DNA of 64,000 bases from Pseudomonas japonica (GTDB lineage: Bacteria; Pseudomonadota; Gammaproteobacteria; Pseudomonadales; Pseudomonadaceae), in contig NZ_JAAMQU010000002.1 of assembly GCF_013522925.1 (NCBI RefSeq), forward strand, positions 248,001 to 312,000, written 5' to 3'. The notes under the pieces were generated by a model. The model searched no databases. It was given only the letters and a program-made list of their open reading frames with translations, and was not told where the DNA came from. Positions 17,824 through 26,574 of this stretch are shown in pieces (position 1 is the stretch's first letter; the number at the start of each line of letters is the position of its first letter). The position numbers and the translations under genes are program-made.

Positions 17824-18351
17824 ATGATTCGCGATATCCTGAAGATGGGCGATGAACGATTGTTGCGGGTTGCACCTCCTGTTCCCGAAGCGCTGTTTGG
17901 TAGCCATGAGCTGGACGAGCTCATAGCCGACATGTTCGCGACCATGGGCGAGGCCGGCGGCGTAGGGCTGGCCGCCCCGCAAATCGGCGTGGACCTGCAG
18001 GTGGTGGTGTTCGGCTTTGAAAGCAATGCACGGTACCCCGGCGCGGCGGCCGTGGAACGGACGGTACTGATCAACCCGTTGATCACGCCGCTGAGCCCGG
18101 AGCTGGAGGAGGGCTGGGAAGGTTGCCTGTCCATACCTGGCCTGCGCGGTATGGTTGCCCGCTACAAGCACATCCGCTACGAAGGCGTGGACCCTCGGGG
18201 CAAGGCTATACAGCGGGTAGCCCATGATTTTCACGCCCGGGTAGTGCAGCACGAGGTCGACCACCTGATCGGCCGGCTGTACCCCTCGCGCATCACCGAC
18301 TTCGGCCGCTTCGGCTATACCAGCGTGCTGTTCCCGGAACTGGAACGCTGA
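17824..18351 (+). CDS. def: Peptide deformylase
   Basis: A 175-residue metalloenzyme that removes the formyl group from new proteins. All three motifs are present: [10 protein letters not shown] (motif 1), EGCLSIPG (motif 2, metal-binding Cys) and HEVDHLIG (motif 3, two metal His and catalytic Glu). The start at 17824 follows GGAGGT, 5-6 bases upstream. Pseudomonads commonly have a def next to fmt; this copy, beside yihY with no fmt neighbour, is probably a second paralogue. Confidence 0.92.
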   Translation: MIRDILKMGDERLLRVAPPVPEALFGSHELDELIADMFATMGEAGGVGLAAPQIGVDLQVVVFGFESNARYPGAAAVERTVLINPLITPLSPELEEGWEGCLSIPGLRGMVARYKHIRYEGVDPRGKAIQRVAHDFHARVVQHEVDHLIGRLYPSRITDFGRFGYTSVLFPELER

Positions 18352-18369
18352 ACCTTATAGTCACTCGTG

Positions 18370-18420
18370 TCAGGATGAACCCTGTAGGAGCAAGCGAAGC
18401 CGAAGGCGTAGCTCGCGAAT
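18370..18420 (-). repeat. REP-like element (TTCGCGAG...GCTCCTAC...GGGTTCATCCTGA)
   Basis: Read on the minus strand this 51-base element matches the copy at 56519-56570 over nearly its full length, with shared blocks ATTCGCGAG, CGCCTTCGGCT, GCTCCTAC and GGGTTCATCCTGA. It sits between the convergent def and alkB genes. Confidence 0.68.
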
Positions 18421-18426
18421 AAGGGC

Positions 18427-19086
18427 TCATCGGTTCACCTTCCGAAAGGTGAGGTTCAATCTCCGGTCGCCAGTAAGCGGGTGTTCCCCGGCCTTCACCG
18501 GCGCTACTCCGTGGAAGCGCAGCCGATCTTCGCCGCCCCACACCACCACGTCACCATGCTGCAGGCCGTACCGTTCCACGGGATCGCTGCGCTGGGCGCC
18601 GCCGAACAGGAACACAGCCGGCAACCCCAACGACACCGAAACAATAGGCGCGGCGAGGTCCTGCTCGTCCTTGTCCTGATGTAGCGACAAGCGAGCGCCA
18701 GGGGCGTAGCTGTTCATCAGGCAGGCATCCGGATCGAACGCGGCATAGCCTGCCGCCTCGGCGGCATCATGCGCCAGCTTCACGAATACTTCAGGCATGG
18801 GTGGCCAGGGCTTGCCGGAAAGCGGATCGAGCGGGCCATAGCGGTAGCCCTTCAGGTCGCTGTTCCAACCGAGGCGGCCACAGTTGGTCATCGCCACCGA
18901 CATGGTGAAGCCACCCGGCGTTACCAGGTGGCGAGGCGGGCTTAGCGCTTCAATGGCCTGCACGGCCTCGACCAGCGCCTCGGCCCGCGCCAGGGCGAAG
19001 CCCTCCAGCAGCCACGCACCAGGCCCCAACTGGCGGCGTTCGCCAACGGAGCGGGGCAGGTCGCCGAACAGGTCGAGGGTGAACAT
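18427..19086 (-). CDS. alkB: DNA/RNA alkylation repair dioxygenase AlkB
   Basis: A 219-residue Fe(II)/2-oxoglutarate dioxygenase that removes methyl groups from 1-methyladenine and 3-methylcytosine. The iron ligands are in LSLHQDKDEQD (HxD) and the His of LRFHGV; the 2-oxoglutarate arginine region RRLNLTFRKV is at the C-terminus, and NSYAPGARL precedes HxD as in E. coli AlkB. It starts 3 bases after the stop of the ABC exporter on the same strand, so it is probably co-transcribed with it rather than with an ada gene. Confidence 0.9.
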   Translation of the reverse strand: MFTLDLFGDLPRSVGERRQLGPGAWLLEGFALARAEALVEAVQAIEALSPPRHLVTPGGFTMSVAMTNCGRLGWNSDLKGYRYGPLDPLSGKPWPPMPEVFVKLAHDAAEAAGYAAFDPDACLMNSYAPGARLSLHQDKDEQDLAAPIVSVSLGLPAVFLFGGAQRSDPVERYGLQHGDVVVWGGEDRLRFHGVAPVKAGEHPLTGDRRLNLTFRKVNR

Positions 19087-19089
19087 GGT

Positions 19090-20922
19090 TCAGTCCACGC
19101 CCACGAACCCGCCGGTCTGGTGCCGCCACAGGCGCGAATACAAGCCCTTGTGCGTCAGCAGTTCGCTGTGGCTGCCCACTTCCACCACACGGCCTTTGTC
19201 CATCACCACCAGCCGGTCCATCTGGGCGATGGTGGACAAGCGGTGAGCGATGGCGATCACGGTCTTGCCTTCCATCAAGGTTTCCAGGCTCTCCTGAATG
19301 GCCGCTTCCACTTCGGAGTCCAGCGCCGAGGTGGCTTCGTCCATGATCAGGATCGGCGCGTTTTTCAGCAGTACCCGGGCAATGGCGATCCGCTGCCGCT
19401 GGCCACCGGATAGCTTCACGCCGCGTTCGCCCACATGGGCGTCCAGGCCGATTCGGCCCTGAGTGTCGGTGAGGTGCGCCAGGAATTCATCCGCCTTGGC
19501 CTTGCGCAAGGCCTCCCACAGCTCTTCGTCGGTGGCGTCCGGGCGCCCATACAAGAGGTTGTCACGGATCGAACGGTGGAGCAGGGCGGTGTCCTGGGTA
19601 ATCAGGCCGATCTGTTCGCGCAGGCTTTCCTGGCGTACATGGGCGATGTCCTGGCCGTCGATGAGGATGCGCCCGCTCTCGAGGTCGTAGAGCCGCAGCA
19701 GCAGGTTCACCACCGTGGATTTACCGGCCCCGGAAGGGCCGATCAGGCCGATGTTCTCGCCCGGCGCGATTTCCAGGTCCAGCCCGCTGATCACCCGGCC
19801 AACCTTGCCATAGTGGAATTCTGCGGCTTCGAAACGGATGCCGCCGCGCTCCACCTTGAGGTCCTTGGCGTCGGGCATGTCCGTCACGCTCAAGGGTTGG
19901 GCGATGGTTTGCAGGCCGTCCTGGACCATGCCGATGTTCTCGAAGATGCCGTTGACCACCCACATGATCCAGCCAGACATATTGACGATTCGAATCACCA
20001 GGCCAGTCGCCAGGGCGATAGCACCCACAGTGAGCAAGCCCTGGGTCCACAGCCACAGTGCCAGGCCGGTGGTGCCCACGATCAGCAAGCCGTTGAGCGT
20101 GGTGATAACCACGTCCATGCTGGTGATCACCCGGCTGGCCAGTTGCGTCTTCTCGGTCTGCTCGGTAATGGCTTCGCGGGCGTATTCCTGTTCGAGGTTG
20201 GTGTGGGCGAACAGCTTGAGCGTGGTGATGTTGGTGTAACCATCCACGATCCGGCCCATCAGCTTGGAGCGGGCATCGGAGGACACCACCGAGCGCTCTT
20301 TCACCCGCGGCACGAAGTACCAGAGGGAAACCACGTAGGCGAGGATCCACAGGATCAACGGGATCATCAGGCGCCAGTCGCTTTCAGCGAACAGCACCAG
20401 CGAACTCACGGCGTAGATTGCCACGTGCCACAGGGCATCCACCGCCTGTACGGCGGAGTCGCGAAGGGAGTTGCCGGTTTGCATGATCCGGGTGGCGATG
20501 CGGCCTGCGAAGTCGCTTTGGAAGAAGTTCATGCTCTGCTTGAGCACATGGCTGTGGTTTTGCCAGCGGATCATGCTGGTCATGCCCGGCGAGATGGTCT
20601 GGTGCACCAGCAGGTCGTGCAGGCACACGAACACCGGCCGGATAATCATCGCAACCACGAGCATCCACAACAGGCTGCCCCAGTGTTCGCTGAAGAAGCG
20701 ATCGGGCGCGGTGCTGTTGACCATGTCGATGATGTCGCTGAGGTAGCTGAACAGCGCTACTTCGATGAGCGCGGCGATCAGGCCTACAACCAGCAGGGCC
20801 GCGAAACTGGGCCACACCTGGCGCAGGTAATACAGGTAGAACGAGGTGACCTTGCCAGGCGGTGCGTCGGTGGGTGCTTCACGAAATACATCGATCCACT
20901 TTTCGAAACGGCGGTACAGCAT
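19090..20922 (-). CDS. ABC exporter, fused membrane and ATPase domains
   Basis: A 610-residue half-transporter: six transmembrane helices (about 25-330) followed by an ATPase domain with Walker A GPSGAGKST, Q-loop LITQDTALLHRS, signature LSGGQRQRIAIAR, Walker B ILIMDEATSALD and H-loop AIAHRLSTI. It should work as a homodimer exporting a lipid, drug or peptide; MsbA/LmrA-like proteins are the nearest type. The ATG at 20922 is preferred to that at 20928, because GGAGG lies 8 bases before the former and touches the latter. The gene is followed by alkB after 3 bases. Confidence 0.88.
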   Translation of the reverse strand: MLYRRFEKWIDVFREAPTDAPPGKVTSFYLYYLRQVWPSFAALLVVGLIAALIEVALFSYLSDIIDMVNSTAPDRFFSEHWGSLLWMLVVAMIIRPVFVCLHDLLVHQTISPGMTSMIRWQNHSHVLKQSMNFFQSDFAGRIATRIMQTGNSLRDSAVQAVDALWHVAIYAVSSLVLFAESDWRLMIPLILWILAYVVSLWYFVPRVKERSVVSSDARSKLMGRIVDGYTNITTLKLFAHTNLEQEYAREAITEQTEKTQLASRVITSMDVVITTLNGLLIVGTTGLALWLWTQGLLTVGAIALATGLVIRIVNMSGWIMWVVNGIFENIGMVQDGLQTIAQPLSVTDMPDAKDLKVERGGIRFEAAEFHYGKVGRVISGLDLEIAPGENIGLIGPSGAGKSTVVNLLLRLYDLESGRILIDGQDIAHVRQESLREQIGLITQDTALLHRSIRDNLLYGRPDATDEELWEALRKAKADEFLAHLTDTQGRIGLDAHVGERGVKLSGGQRQRIAIARVLLKNAPILIMDEATSALDSEVEAAIQESLETLMEGKTVIAIAHRLSTIAQMDRLVVMDKGRVVEVGSHSELLTHKGLYSRLWRHQTGGFVGVD

Positions 20923-20980
20923 TGGCATCCCCTCCAGTTCAGTACACCGCCCGGGGGTACGGGCGGTGGCAAGGCACGGA

Positions 20981-21544
20981 TCAGTCGATACGCTTGGCGG
21001 TCTTGATCAAGATCGGGTTGGACGGCACGTTTTGCATGCCGCCGCGGTTGGTGGTGGGGCTGTTGACGATGTTGGTGACAACGTCCATGCCCTTGACCAC
21101 CTTGCCGAACACGGCATAACCGAAGTCCCGGCCACCATGGTCAAGGAAGGCGTTGTCGTTGACGTTGATGAAGAACTGGCTGGTGGCCGAGTTCACATCG
21201 GACGTGCGTGCCATGGCCAAGGTACCGGTCAGGTTTTTCAGGCCGTTGTCGGCTTCGTTCTTGATTGGCGCCTGGGTAGGCTTTTCGCTCATGTTGCGGT
21301 CGTAGCCGCCGCCCTGAACCATGAAGCCAGGGATTACCCGATGGAATTGGGTGCCGTTGTAGTGGCCGCTGTCCACGTAGCTCAAAAAGTTTTGGGTGCT
21401 GATTGGCGCCTTGTCGGCATCGAGTTCTACTTCGATCGGGCCCATATCGGTATCCAGCAGCACATGGGGCTTGTTCGCGGGCGCTGCCTGAAGGGTAGCA
21501 GCGAACATCACGGAGCAGGCGCAAAGAACGAGTTGTTTGAACAT
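20981..21544 (-). CDS. ppiA: Periplasmic peptidyl-prolyl isomerase (cyclophilin)
   Basis: A 187-residue cyclophilin with a signal peptide ([19 protein letters not shown], cleavage after QAA). Active-site motifs are [13 protein letters not shown] (catalytic Arg), [12 protein letters not shown] and [11 protein letters not shown]. It catalyses proline cis-trans isomerisation in the periplasm. The gene stands alone, 58 bases beyond the ABC exporter start on the same strand, and could head that transcript. Confidence 0.92.
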   Translation of the reverse strand: MFKQLVLCACSVMFAATLQAAPANKPHVLLDTDMGPIEVELDADKAPISTQNFLSYVDSGHYNGTQFHRVIPGFMVQGGGYDRNMSEKPTQAPIKNEADNGLKNLTGTLAMARTSDVNSATSQFFINVNDNAFLDHGGRDFGYAVFGKVVKGMDVVTNIVNSPTTNRGGMQNVPSNPILIKTAKRID

Positions 21545-21691
21545 GGAGGCAGGGCTTCCTTCGTGTAAGTGTTTGTAATGACTGCCGCACGCGGCGGCGC
21601 CTCAGCCGAGGCAGCTTCACAGGGTAGCGCAAAAGGCCCTCGATACCCTTAATGGATGCCCGCTGGGCGCGGACGTTCCACTGCCGTGGGC

Positions 21692-22615
21692 TCAGGTGGA
21701 GGGCGGTGCTGCGTAGGGGGCATCCAGGGGCGCGGTGTCGAAACTGCGCAACAGCTCTACCAGGATCTGGGTGGCGGGGCCGAGGGGCTTTTCCTTGCTG
21801 GCATACAGGTAGAACACCGGGTGGCGGCTGCCGCCCTGGTCCAACGGCAGGGGCTTGAGCAATGCCTCGCGCAACTCGCGCTCGATCATATGGCGCGGCA
21901 GCCAGGCAAAGCCCAACCCGCTGCTCACGAAGTTGGCAGCGGTGGCAAGGCTGCCGACCGTCCAGCGTTGCTCGGCCCCCAGCCAACCCACGTCGCGCGG
22001 CTGTTGCCGCCCGGAGTCGCGAATCACCACCTGCAACTGGCTTTCCAGGTCCTGGAACGTAAGTTCGCGGTTCATCCGGTGCAGGGGGTGATCCGGGTGG
22101 GCCACCGCCACAAACTCCACGGCGCTCATCTCGGTGCCCAGGTAACCAGGGATGTTGAACGAGCTGATGGCCAGGTCCGCGATACCTTCCTGCAGCACTT
22201 CTTCCACGCCAGACAGCACCTCCTCGCGCAGCCGCACCCGGCAGCCGCGGCTTTGCGGCATGAACGCCGTCAAGGCGCGCACAAGGCGGGCGTTGGGGTA
22301 GGCGGCGTCCACCACCAGGCGCACCTCGGCCTCCCAGCCTTGCTCCATATGCTGGGCAAGGTCTTCCAGCTGGCTGGCTTGCTTCACCAGTTGCCGGGAG
22401 CGGCGCAGCAGCACCGCGCCGGCATCGGTAAGTACGGCCTTGCGGCCATCGATGCGCAGTAGCGGTACGCCCAGCTGTTCCTGCATGCGCCCCACGGTGT
22501 AACTCACCGACGACTGGGAGCGGTGAAGCGCCTGCGCCGCCTGGGCGAAGCCACCGTGGTCGACAACCGCCTGGAGGGTACGCCACTGATCGAGGGTTAC
22601 GCGGGGTGCCTTCAT
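21692..22615 (-). CDS. LysR-family transcriptional regulator
   Basis: A 307-residue regulator: N-terminal winged helix-turn-helix (LDQWRTLQAVVDHGGFAQAAQALHRSQSSVSYTVGRMQEQLG at residues 8-50, described here in parts) and a two-lobed effector domain from about residue 92 on. It is divergent from azoR with a 137-base intergenic region containing an AGGTT-N7-AACCT dyad, so it probably controls azoR and itself. The likely inducer is a quinone or other electrophile, by analogy with azoreductase regulators, but this is inference. Confidence 0.88.
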   Translation of the reverse strand: MKAPRVTLDQWRTLQAVVDHGGFAQAAQALHRSQSSVSYTVGRMQEQLGVPLLRIDGRKAVLTDAGAVLLRRSRQLVKQASQLEDLAQHMEQGWEAEVRLVVDAAYPNARLVRALTAFMPQSRGCRVRLREEVLSGVEEVLQEGIADLAISSFNIPGYLGTEMSAVEFVAVAHPDHPLHRMNRELTFQDLESQLQVVIRDSGRQQPRDVGWLGAEQRWTVGSLATAANFVSSGLGFAWLPRHMIERELREALLKPLPLDQGGSRHPVFYLYASKEKPLGPATQILVELLRSFDTAPLDAPYAAPPST

Positions 22616-22696
22616 TGTGGCTACCTGAAAAGTGTGATGGCTTATTAAACAGGAAAACCGATGCTTTGTAGCGATTTTTTGCGCTTTTCAATCGAT

Positions 22697-22713
22697 AGGT
22701 TGGCCATTAACCT
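22697..22713. promoter_or_regulatory. Candidate LysR operator (AGGTT-N7-AACCT)
   Basis: A perfect 5-bp inverted repeat separated by 7 bases lies 39 bases before the azoR start and about 80 bases from the divergent LysR start. It also fits the T-N11-A LysR box. It is the only clear dyad in this divergent control region. Confidence 0.5.
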
Positions 22714-22752
22714 GCGCTCATTCCACAACACATCTTTCCAATGAGGTTCGCC

Positions 22753-23352
22753 ATGTCCCGTGTACAAGTGATTGAAAGCAGCGCTCGCCAGGAAGGTTCG
22801 GTTTCCCGGGACCTCACCCAAGCCTTTATCGCTCAATGGAAAGCCGCGCACCCGGATGACAGCATCCAGGTACGTGACCTGGCCCGCCAGCCGGTTCCTC
22901 ACCTGGACGCAACCCTGCTGGGTGGCTGGATGAAGCCTGAGGCCGATCGTACGGTTGCCGAAGCCGAAGCGCTGGCCCGCTCCAACGAGCTTACCGAAGA
23001 AGTGCTGGCTGCCGACGTGCTGGTGCTCGCTGCACCAATGTACAACTTCGCGATCCCCAGCACCCTCAAGGCCTGGTTCGACCATGTGCTGCGCGCCGGC
23101 GTAACCTTCAAGTACACCGAAACCGGCCCGCAAGGCCTGCTCACCGGCAAACGTGCGTATGTGCTTACCGCTCGCGGTGGCATCCACGCCGGCGCGACCA
23201 GTGACCACCAGGAACCCTACCTGCGCCAGGTACTGGCGTTCATCGGTATCCATAACGTGACGTTCATCCATGCCGAAGGCCTGAACATGGGCGCCGAGTT
23301 CCTCGAAAAAGGCTTGGGCCAGGCCCGTGCGCAGCTGGCGGACATTGCCTGA
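22753..23352 (+). CDS. azoR: FMN-dependent NADH-azoreductase/quinone reductase
   Basis: A 199-residue flavodoxin-fold enzyme that reduces quinones and azo bonds by two electrons with NAD(P)H. Signatures are ESSARQEGSVSRDLTQ (FMN phosphate loop), AAPMYNFAIPSTLKAWFDHV (FMN isoalloxazine site) and LTARGGIHAG. GAGG is 6 bases before the ATG at 22753; an ATG four codons earlier overlaps that site. The gene is divergent from a LysR regulator. Pseudomonads carry several azoR paralogues, and which one this is cannot be told. Confidence 0.9.
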   Translation: MSRVQVIESSARQEGSVSRDLTQAFIAQWKAAHPDDSIQVRDLARQPVPHLDATLLGGWMKPEADRTVAEAEALARSNELTEEVLAADVLVLAAPMYNFAIPSTLKAWFDHVLRAGVTFKYTETGPQGLLTGKRAYVLTARGGIHAGATSDHQEPYLRQVLAFIGIHNVTFIHAEGLNMGAEFLEKGLGQARAQLADIA

Positions 23353-23401
23353 GCCGGCTGCCTGAATGTGTTAAAGTTGCGCGCTTTGCCCGAAGCGCGC
23401 T

Positions 23402-24256
23402 ATGCCCTACCTGCTGATCGTCACCCTCGTTCAAGCCTTCTCCTTCAGCCTGATCGGCGAATACCTTGCCGGCCATGTGGACAGCTACTTCGCCGTGCTC
23501 GCGCGGGTGCTGATCGCAGGCCTGGTGTTCCTCCCGCTTACCCGCTGGCGTGAAGTGCCCGCAGCCTTTGCCCGCCGGCTGTTGCTGATCGGCGCGTTAC
23601 AGTTCGGGGTGACGTACGTGTGCCTGTACTTGAGCTTCCGCGTGCTCACGGTACCCGAAGTGCTGCTGTTCACCATCCTTACCCCCGTGCATGTAACCCT
23701 GCTGCAGGATGCCTTCGAGCGCCGTTTCAACGCGTGGGCATTGTTGGCTGCGCTGGTTGCGGTGGCGGGCGCGGCGGTCATCCGTTTCGATGGTATTTCC
23801 GCGCACTTCCTGGGCGGCTTTTTGTTGCTTCAGCTGGCCAACTTCACCTACGCGGCAGGACAGGTGCTGTACAAGCGCCTTGTCGCCGAGCAACCGTTGC
23901 CCGGGCCGCATTTCCATCGCTTCGGCTATTTCTTCCTTGGCGCGGTGCTGGTGGCGTTGCCGGCCTACCTGGCGTTCGGCAATCTTTCCCGGCTTCCTGA
24001 TGCGCCCCTGCAGTGGGGTGTGCTGCTGTTCCTTGGGTTGATAGCGACGGCATTCGGCATGTACGCCTGGAACAAAGGGGCCAGCCAGGTGCCCGCCGGT
24101 ATGCTGGCGGTAATGAATAATTTGCACGTGCCAGTAGGCCTGTTGCTCAACCTGCTGATCTGGAACCACAACGAACCGCTCGGCCGCCTGGCACTGGGCG
24201 GCGCGATTATCCTCGCCTCGGTGTGGATCAGCCGCCGCCGCGCGGCGCTGGCCTGA
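23402..24256 (+). CDS. EamA/DMT-superfamily transporter
   Basis: A 284-residue inner-membrane protein of ten predicted helices in two homologous EamA halves (second half beginning near FLLLQLANFTYAAGQVLYKR). It begins PYLLIVTLVQAFSFSLIGEYLAGHVDSYFAV, with the RVLIAGLVFLPL motif of the carboxylate/amino acid/amine export type. It probably exports a small metabolite; the substrate is unknown. The start lies 50 bases after azoR, possibly in the same transcript. Confidence 0.85.
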   Translation: MPYLLIVTLVQAFSFSLIGEYLAGHVDSYFAVLARVLIAGLVFLPLTRWREVPAAFARRLLLIGALQFGVTYVCLYLSFRVLTVPEVLLFTILTPVHVTLLQDAFERRFNAWALLAALVAVAGAAVIRFDGISAHFLGGFLLLQLANFTYAAGQVLYKRLVAEQPLPGPHFHRFGYFFLGAVLVALPAYLAFGNLSRLPDAPLQWGVLLFLGLIATAFGMYAWNKGASQVPAGMLAVMNNLHVPVGLLLNLLIWNHNEPLGRLALGGAIILASVWISRRRAALA

Positions 24257-24368
24257 CCATGTCGGCGGGCCGCCTGGGCACCCGCTCGGGCGCTTGCGGC
24301 TCGCTTGTAGGCCGAAGCTCCGCTACCCTATGCCGTCGTTCCACGTTCTCCTTCGAGGTAGTACCCCA

Positions 24369-25688
24369 GTGTTTTCCCAATTCGCCCTTCATGAACGCCT
24401 GCTCAAAGCCGTGGCCGAGCTCAATTTCGTCGAGCCGACCCCTGTGCAGGTCGCGGCCATTCCGCCAGCGCTCGAAGGGCGTGACCTGCGGGTAACCGCC
24501 CAGACCGGCAGCGGCAAGACCGCCGCGTTCGTACTGCCCTTGCTCAACCGCCTCATCGGCCCGGCGCGCCCACGCGTGGATATCCGCGCGATCATCCTGC
24601 TGCCCACCCGTGAGCTGGCCCAGCAAACCCTCAAGGAGGTGGAGCGCTTCGCCCGCTACACCTTCATCAAGGCGGGGCTGATCACCGGTGGCGAGGACTT
24701 CAAGGTACAAGCGGCGATGCTGCGCAAGGTGCCGGACATCCTCATCGGTACGCCGGGCCGGCTGCTCGAGCACCTCAATGCCGGCAACCTCGACCTGGCC
24801 CAGGTGGAAGTGATCGTGCTCGATGAAGCCGACCGCATGCTGGACATGGGCTTCGCCGAAGACGTTAACCGCCTGTGCGACCTGTGCCCGCCGCAGCGCC
24901 AGACGCTGCTGTTCTCCGCCACCACGGGCGGCGCCGGCCTGCGCGACATGATCGCCAAGGTGCTGAAAGATCCCGCCCACCTGATGGTCAACAACGTGAG
25001 TGACCTCAGCGAGTCGGTGAAGCAGCAGATCATCACCGCGGACCATAACGCCCACAAGGAAGCGATCGTTCAGTGGCTGCTGGCCAACGAAACCTATCGC
25101 AAGGCCATCGTGTTCACCAACACCCGCAGCATGGCCGACCGCATTTATGGCCACTTGGTAGCGAAGGACTTCAAGGTATTCGTGCTGCACGGCGAAAAGG
25201 ACCAGAAGGACCGCAAGCTGGCCATCGAGCGCCTGAAGCAGGGCGCTGCGAAGATCCTCGTGGCCACGGACGTCGCCGCTCGCGGCCTGGACGTGGACGG
25301 CCTGGACCTGGTGATCAACTTCGACCTGCCGCGCAGCGGCGACGAGTACGTTCACCGCGTTGGCCGTACGGGTCGCGCTGGCAACGAAGGGCTGGCGATC
25401 TCCTTGATCTGCCACGGCGACTGGAACCTCATGTCCAGCATCGAGCGCTACCTGAAACAGAACTTCGAGCGCCGGGTGATCAAGGAAGTGAAAGGCACCT
25501 ACAGCGGGCCGAAGAAGCTCAAGGCTTCAGGCAAGGCCGTTGGGGTGAAGAAGAAAAAGACCGACAAGGACAAGAAGCCCGCCGCCAAGGCCACGCCCAA
25601 GCGCAAGCCGAACGCGCGCAAGCCTGACAGCGCGGGCCTTGCCAGCCAGGACGGCCTGGCTCCGCTGAAGAAGCGCAAGCCCGAATGA
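24369..25688 (+). CDS. DEAD-box RNA helicase (SrmB/RhlE-like)
   Basis: A 439-residue helicase. The Q motif FVEPTPVQVAAIPPAL, motif I AQTGSGKT, Ia PTRELA, Ib TPGR, II DEAD, III SAT, IV IVFTNTR, V ATDVAARGLD and VI HRVGRTGRAG are all present. The last 70 residues are very rich in Lys, Pro and Ala, a typical RNA-tethering tail. The whole resembles SrmB, which helps large-subunit assembly, but orthology is not certain. I chose a GTG start at 24369, with GAGG about 9-10 bases upstream, because it places the Q motif at the standard distance. Confidence 0.87.
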   Translation: MFSQFALHERLLKAVAELNFVEPTPVQVAAIPPALEGRDLRVTAQTGSGKTAAFVLPLLNRLIGPARPRVDIRAIILLPTRELAQQTLKEVERFARYTFIKAGLITGGEDFKVQAAMLRKVPDILIGTPGRLLEHLNAGNLDLAQVEVIVLDEADRMLDMGFAEDVNRLCDLCPPQRQTLLFSATTGGAGLRDMIAKVLKDPAHLMVNNVSDLSESVKQQIITADHNAHKEAIVQWLLANETYRKAIVFTNTRSMADRIYGHLVAKDFKVFVLHGEKDQKDRKLAIERLKQGAAKILVATDVAARGLDVDGLDLVINFDLPRSGDEYVHRVGRTGRAGNEGLAISLICHGDWNLMSSIERYLKQNFERRVIKEVKGTYSGPKKLKASGKAVGVKKKKTDKDKKPAAKATPKRKPNARKPDSAGLASQDGLAPLKKRKPE

Positions 25689-25778
25689 CCTTTGCCCGGG
25701 GCTGACCGAACGGTCACCCCGGGCCCCGGTCACAACCAGGAATGCTGTGCCCTCCCTCATTCCTGGAGTTACCGCACC

Positions 25779-26156
25779 ATGCCTACCTATAACTGGGACC
25801 TGATCGAACGCTTGCTGCACAAGGTGCAAAGCACTGCCGGAGAAACCTTCGACAGCGATCACTCCGCCGAAGAACTCGCGCAAACCCAGGCTGCCGAAGG
25901 CGCCACCCCTGTCGGGGTGGATACCCTTAAGGCAGATGCTTCGAGCTATGAAACGCTGCTGCGCGAACGTGGCTTCATTGAAGCGGGCGCCGGGCAGGGC
26001 TATCAACTGACCACCAACGGCGCTCGCCTGCTTGCCTTGCTGGACAGCAGCATCCCGGACAGTGAGCACCCTCGGGACGTGCTCGACGAACAGGAGGACG
26101 CCCTCGATCCGCTGACATTCGTGGAGCTGGCCAACAAGGCGCAAGTTGCCCCCTGA
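25779..26156 (+). CDS. Conserved hypothetical protein, DUF2513-like winged-helix type
   Basis: A 125-residue soluble protein beginning PTYNWDLIERLLHKVQ. The central part SYETLLRERGFIEAG...GYQLTTNGARLLALL has the helix-turn-wing pattern of DUF2513/PadR-type domains in which a small module senses or binds DNA. The rest is acidic. GGAG is 11 bases before the ATG. It stands alone 90 bases after the helicase. The function is unknown, and the DNA-binding idea is only from pattern. Confidence 0.65.
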   Translation: MPTYNWDLIERLLHKVQSTAGETFDSDHSAEELAQTQAAEGATPVGVDTLKADASSYETLLRERGFIEAGAGQGYQLTTNGARLLALLDSSIPDSEHPRDVLDEQEDALDPLTFVELANKAQVAP

Positions 26157-26435
26157 ACGCACGACCATCTTGCGGTGGAACCTCTGAATCCCGCGCAAGG
26201 TCATCCGTTACACAGCACGGGAGCAAGCTGCGCTTCAGCATCGCTTCCGTCTGCCGATAACGGGATTATCAGGGGTGCTGGCTGGTGACCGTCGGTCGCC
26301 ACAGGTCGGCCAAAGCCCTCACTGCGATCATTCGTCGCAGCGGGGGCGATGCGCTGGCCGGCCCCCCGGGTTTATGATCTGTACAGTAACGGCACACGCA
26401 GTTGCCGTATCGGGCAAGTCCCAAGGGGGCAGGTG
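26157..26435. other. Non-coding gap, no clear feature
   Basis: This 279-base stretch has short direct and inverted elements, for example GATAACGGGATTATC, and TTTATGATCTGTACAGTAACGG 55 bases before the small ORF at 26436, which may be promoter DNA. I see no ORF with a ribosome site and no known RNA. Confidence 0.4.
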
Positions 26436-26558
26436 ATGCAAGACAAACTCTTCAACTGGCTGCATGACCTGGCTGTCGCGCTTGGTTTGATACCGCCCAT
26501 GCAACCGGTTCCAATCCCCACCGAAGACGAGCGCAAGCGGCGCCAGCCTCGCCGCTGA
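26436..26558 (+). CDS. Small conserved Pseudomonas protein, PA1414-like
   Basis: A 40-residue protein beginning QDKLFNWLHDLAVALGLIPP and ending with a basic run ERKRRQPRR. An excellent ribosome site (AGGGGG 6 bases before ATG) favours translation. The amphipathic N-terminal helix, Pro-rich middle and Arg-rich tail resemble a tiny pseudomonad protein known as PA1414 (from memory); in P. aeruginosa it lies close to the guanidinobutyrase genes, as here. Function unknown. Confidence 0.6.
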   Translation: MQDKLFNWLHDLAVALGLIPPMQPVPIPTEDERKRRQPRR

Positions 26559-26574
26559 GCTTCTTCGGTGCTTT

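Noticed and set aside
19435..21006. A long plus-strand frame opposite the ABC exporter
   Set aside because: His/Gln/Val/Ala-rich composition is typical of the complement of a real gene; the exporter motifs on the minus strand are decisive.
26379..26386. CTGTACAG as a LexA box
   Set aside because: LexA sites need CTG-N10-CAG. Here the half-sites are separated by only two bases and the flank does not match.
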